NCBI GenBank assembly: GCA_009992615.1
Contig: JAACVA010000018.1
Coordinates: 1 to 16,892, forward strand
DNA length: 16,892 nucleotides
Source of the DNA: Rhodobacterales bacterium
GTDB lineage: Bacteria; Pseudomonadota; Alphaproteobacteria; Rhodobacterales; Rhodobacteraceae
Direction of reading: 5' to 3'
The notes under the pieces are model-generated. The model made no database searches and was not told the DNA's origin. It saw only the letters and a program-made list of their open reading frames with translations. The position numbers and the translations under genes are program-made. Positions 14,188-16,892 of the stretch are shown piece after piece (within the stretch, counting starts at the first letter, position 1; each line of letters opens with the position of its first letter).

Positions 14188-14730
14188 TCATCCTTTGGCG
14201 TAAACCTCGCGGCGCGGGCGCCAGACATAATCGGGGTCGGCCCGCATCGGTGCCCAGAACAGCAGCCCCCCGTTGCGCCACGGGTCCAGCACGATGCCCT
14301 CGAACGGGCCATCGCCGCGACGACTGATGACAAGGGTACTGTGTTGCAACCGGAATGGCCTGTCGGTGTTGGCAACGGCCTGATGCATTTCAAGGGTTTG
14401 AAACCCCTCCTGCCGCATCCGGATTTCCATGTCCTTGGCCCAGTGCCAGCACAAACCGCGACTGCGCAGCCCGAGGTTGACCTTGGTGTTATGGATCAGC
14501 GGCGGATCGCTGATCTGGTATTGCACCGCCAGATAACGCGGATATTCATGCGCAATCCGCGCGGCGCGCGCCGCCTCTTGCGGATCAACATCCGCGCCCA
14601 AGGCCCGCAACGCCACCTCCAGCGCCGCGATTTCGCGGGGGTCCACAGCCAAAGAGGCCGCTGGCGGCGGCACGGCACAGGCCCCAAGGACGAGAAATGC
14701 CATAAGCGAGAAAAAAGAAGCGATCCGCAT
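14188..14730 (-). CDS. lipoprotein with possible Cys-His-Asp transglutaminase/papain-like triad
   Basis: I do not recognise a named family. The 180-residue protein has a lipoprotein signal: MRIAS, a hydrophobic stretch, and lipobox LGAC with Cys18 lipidated. The mature part has a helical segment (about 30-60) and then three well-separated motifs: GLCWHWAKDM (Cys94), QHSTLVI (His130) and IVLDPWRNGG (Asp149). This order and spacing resemble transglutaminase-like or papain-like cysteine hydrolases, where Cys sits at a helix start, His on a strand and Asp in a DPW-type turn. The ATG at 14730 has AGGA five bases upstream; the longer open frame to 14868 would destroy the signal peptide. It lies 134 bases after dxs on the same strand. 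A role on envelope peptides or peptidoglycan is only a guess. Confidence 0.8.
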   Translation of the reverse strand: MRIASFFSLMAFLVLGACAVPPPAASLAVDPREIAALEVALRALGADVDPQEAARAARIAHEYPRYLAVQYQISDPPLIHNTKVNLGLRSRGLCWHWAKDMEIRMRQEGFQTLEMHQAVANTDRPFRLQHSTLVISRRGDGPFEGIVLDPWRNGGLLFWAPMRADPDYVWRPRREVYAKG

Positions 14731-14771
14731 GGTGATCCTGTTGGTCTGGCCAGCCCCCGACGGGCGCACCC

Positions 14772-14800
14772 CGGATAGCCGTTTATCGCGGCGTTGTGAA
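14772..14800 (-). promoter_or_regulatory. possible promoter for the 14188-14730 lipoprotein
   Basis: Leftward, TTCACA (14800-14795; 5 of 6 matches to TTGACA) and TATCCG (14777-14772; 3 of 6) are separated by 17 bases and placed about 40 bases before the start codon. The -35 falls in the loop of the neighbouring stem, so the two elements may interact. Confidence 0.35.
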
Positions 14801-14809
14801 GGACGCCGC
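14788..14809. terminator. stem-loop between dxs and the lipoprotein gene
   Basis: GCGGCGT (14788-14794) pairs with ACGCCGC (14803-14809) around an 8-base loop, 55 bases beyond the dxs stop on the minus strand. No T-run follows on either strand, so a terminator role is uncertain. A second, smaller stem (GGTGC/GCACC) lies closer to dxs. Confidence 0.3.
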
Positions 14810-14864
14810 CGGCCCGCTCGAAACAGGGTGCAAGGCACCGCCAGATGCATTTGCCCCCGAACGA

Positions 14865-16763
14865 TCACACCACCGACAGAACCCGGGCCACAATATCGGC
14901 GGCGTTCAGGCCGGCCACGGCATACATGTCTGCCGGCGACGCCTGATCAATAAACACATCAGGCAGAACCATCGATCGGTATTTCAGCCCCGTGTCGAAC
15001 ACCCCTTCCTCGGCCAACAGATGTGCAACATGCGATCCGAACCCGCCCACCGCCCCCTCTTCGATGGTGATCAGCGCGGCATGGTCGCGGGCAAGGGCCA
15101 GGATCATCTCGCGGTCCAGCGGCTTGGCAAACCGCGCATCGGCCACGGTGGGCGTGATACCGTGGGCCGCCAACAGGTCGCACGCGGCTTCGACCTCGGC
15201 CAGCCGCGTTCCGAACGACAACAGCGCCACGCCGGACCCCTGCCGCAAAACACGCCCTTTTCCGATTTCCAGCGCCACCCCCTTGGCAGGCAGATCCACC
15301 CCAACGCCTTCGCCCCGCGGATAGCGAAATGCGATGGGCCCGGCATCATGGGCGACAGCGGTGGCCACCATATGCATCAGCTCGGCCTCGTCCGCCGCCG
15401 CCATGACCACAAAACCGGGCAGATTGGCCAGAAACGCCACATCGAACGCCCCGGCGTGAGTGGCTCCATCGGCCCCGACCAGCCCCGCCCGGTCAATCGC
15501 AAAGCGCACCGGCAACCGCTGAATCGCCACGTCATGCACCACCTGATCGTACCCGCGTTGCAGGAATGTCGAATATATCGCGCAAAACGGCTTCATCCCG
15601 GCTGCTGCCAACCCGGCGCAGAAGGTCACGCCATGCTGTTCGGCGATCCCCACGTCAAAGCACCGGCTGGGATAGCGTTCGGCAAACAGGCCCAGACCGG
15701 TGCCATCGGGCATGGCGGCCGTCACCGCGACGATCCGGTCATCTTCGGACGCATGGGCCAGCAGCGCCCTGGAAAACACCGAAGTGTACGAAGGCGCATT
15801 GCTTTTCGTCTTGGCTTGGGCGCCGGTGACCAGATCGAACTTGCCCACCCCATGGCCCTTGTCCGCCGCCGCCTCGGCGGGGGCATATCCCTTGCCCTTC
15901 TGGGTGATCACATGGATCAGAACCGGCCCCGTCGCCCGATCGCGCACCGTGCGCAAAACCGGCAGAAGCTGCGCCATGTCATGGCCGTCAATCGGCCCGA
16001 TGTAGGAGAAGCCAAGCTGCTCAAACAGCGTCCCACCCACGGTCAGGCCCTTGACCACATCGCGCGCCCGCTTCGCGCCTTCCTGAAACGGCGCGGGCAG
16101 GAACGAAACGGCCCCCTTGGCCAGCGCCGACAGCTCCTGAAACGGCGCGCCGGCATACAGCCGTGACAGATAACTGCTCATCGCGCCCACCGGGGGGGCA
16201 ATGCTCATCTCGTTGTCGTTCAGAACAACAAACAGCCGTTTGCCCAGATGCCCGGCGTTGTTCATCGCCTCATAAGCCATGCCGGCCGACATCGCCCCGT
16301 CGCCGATCACCGCAATTGCATCGCCCAGCGGCGGGTCCACCCGCCCCCCCAGATCCCGCGCCACGGCAAAGCCCAGTGCCGCCGAAATCGAGGTGCTGGA
16401 ATGGGCTGCACCGAAGGGATCATAATCCGACTCGCTGCGCTTGGTAAATCCGCTCAGCCCGCCCTTCTGGCGCAGGGTCAGCATCCGGTGGCGCCGCCCG
16501 GTCAGCACCTTGTGGGGATAGCTCTGGTGGCTCACATCCCAGATCAGCCGGTCGCGCGGCGTGTCGAACACCGCGTGCAGCGCCACGGTCAGTTCAACCA
16601 CCCCCAGCCCGGCGCCCAAATGCCCACCGGTCTGGCTGACGGCGTAAATCACCTCGGCCCGCACCTCGCCCGCCAGACGTTTCAGATCGGCGTCACTCAT
16701 CCCGCGCAAATCAGCGGGGCCCGCCACCCGGTCCAGCAACGGTGTCAAAGGTGTCTCGGCCAT
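14865..16763 (-). CDS. dxs: 1-deoxy-D-xylulose-5-phosphate synthase
   Basis: First enzyme of the MEP pathway: condenses pyruvate and glyceraldehyde-3-phosphate with thiamine diphosphate, feeding isoprenoids, quinones and, in phototrophs, carotenoids and bacteriochlorophyll; also used for thiamine and pyridoxal. The 632-residue protein is full length. It shows GGHLGAGLG with His48, SHQSYPHKVLTGR (78-90), the ThDP motif starting GDGAMSAG (154-161) through NN, LNDNEMSI (181-188), and the pyrimidine-domain and C-terminal segments DVGIAEQHG and FRYPRGEG. The frame is open to 16862, but the ATG at 16763 with AAGGA upstream gives the family N-terminus. It follows ispA by 65 bases on the same strand, a usual arrangement in Rhodobacterales, so the two are probably co-transcribed. 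Confidence 0.97.
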   Translation of the reverse strand: MAETPLTPLLDRVAGPADLRGMSDADLKRLAGEVRAEVIYAVSQTGGHLGAGLGVVELTVALHAVFDTPRDRLIWDVSHQSYPHKVLTGRRHRMLTLRQKGGLSGFTKRSESDYDPFGAAHSSTSISAALGFAVARDLGGRVDPPLGDAIAVIGDGAMSAGMAYEAMNNAGHLGKRLFVVLNDNEMSIAPPVGAMSSYLSRLYAGAPFQELSALAKGAVSFLPAPFQEGAKRARDVVKGLTVGGTLFEQLGFSYIGPIDGHDMAQLLPVLRTVRDRATGPVLIHVITQKGKGYAPAEAAADKGHGVGKFDLVTGAQAKTKSNAPSYTSVFSRALLAHASEDDRIVAVTAAMPDGTGLGLFAERYPSRCFDVGIAEQHGVTFCAGLAAAGMKPFCAIYSTFLQRGYDQVVHDVAIQRLPVRFAIDRAGLVGADGATHAGAFDVAFLANLPGFVVMAAADEAELMHMVATAVAHDAGPIAFRYPRGEGVGVDLPAKGVALEIGKGRVLRQGSGVALLSFGTRLAEVEAACDLLAAHGITPTVADARFAKPLDREMILALARDHAALITIEEGAVGGFGSHVAHLLAEEGVFDTGLKYRSMVLPDVFIDQASPADMYAVAGLNAADIVARVLSVV

Positions 16764-16828
16764 GGCATATCCTTCCCGACAGAGGCCCGACGGCCCCTGC
16801 GCCTTCCTTGCAAAACCCGTAGATAGGT

Positions 16829-16892
16829 TCAGCGATCCCGCTCGACCACGAAACGCGCGCAATCGCGCAGCGCATCGGCCCGCGCGCCATAG
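16829..16892 (-). CDS. ispA: polyprenyl (farnesyl/geranyl) diphosphate synthase, C-terminal end only
   Basis: Only the last 20 codons and the stop are inside the window; the gene enters from the right edge. The translated tail YGARADALRDCARFVVERDR matches the C-terminal pattern of IspA proteins (a YG-x-A-x-x-L stretch followed by a helix ending in a conserved ARFVVERD-type tail). The place directly upstream of dxs fits the ispA-dxs order common in Rhodobacterales. The enzyme condenses isopentenyl diphosphate units made by the pathway that DXS starts. With so little sequence the call rests on the tail motif and context. Confidence 0.78.
   Translation of the reverse strand, partial: YGARADALRDCARFVVERDR

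Noticed and set aside
13875..14327. Open frames in the galU upstream region, both strands
   Set aside because: No ribosome sites, low-complexity or shadow-like composition, and they run into the lipoprotein gene on the opposite strand; better seen as regulatory DNA.
14796..16166. Plus-strand frame opposite dxs (456 codons)
   Set aside because: Antisense to the highly conserved dxs; composition dominated by His, Arg, Gln and Gly.

Overview
The window reads as a chromosomal segment of an alphaproteobacterium of the order Rhodobacterales (Roseobacter/Rhodobacter type). The base composition is GC-rich. The proteins (LptC, long HPF, class III alcohol dehydrogenase, DXS) look rhodobacteral, and lptC-lptA-lptB-hpf-ptsN and ispA-dxs are gene orders I associate with this group. 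I cannot name a genus. Nothing points to a mobile element, prophage, CRISPR array, rRNA or tRNA.

Left part (1-6729), mostly housekeeping. A partial lipoprotein of the I78 peptidase-inhibitor type runs leftward off the edge. It is divergent from a glutathione-dependent formaldehyde dehydrogenase (frmA), which converges on aspartate-semialdehyde dehydrogenase (asd) across a strong hairpin. Rightward from there come a 68-residue membrane protein, a small RNase D-type exonuclease, the LPS-transport genes lptC, lptA and lptB (overlapping, so co-translated), a long hibernation-promoting factor (hpf) and the nitrogen-PTS regulator ptsN. The rpoN gene often found between lptB and hpf in other proteobacteria is absent.

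Middle part (6733-13899), all on the minus strand. In transcription order: galU, galE, a GT2-like glycosyltransferase, a second GT2-like paralogue, a branching-type (GT14-like) glycosyltransferase with a large uncharacterised C-terminal region, and a two-domain sulfotransferase. Four of the five junctions are overlaps or an 11-base gap. I infer a pathway making UDP-glucose and UDP-galactose and then building, branching and sulfating a surface glycan. No polymerase, flippase or exporter lies in the window. This is the most interesting part, and the most likely home of an undescribed system.

Right part (13900-16892), minus strand. A 288-base AT-richer intergenic stretch with 13-base-spaced repeats lies upstream of galU. 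Beyond it are a lipoprotein with a candidate Cys-His-Asp (transglutaminase/papain-like) triad, dxs for isoprenoid precursor synthesis, and the last 20 codons of a probable ispA.
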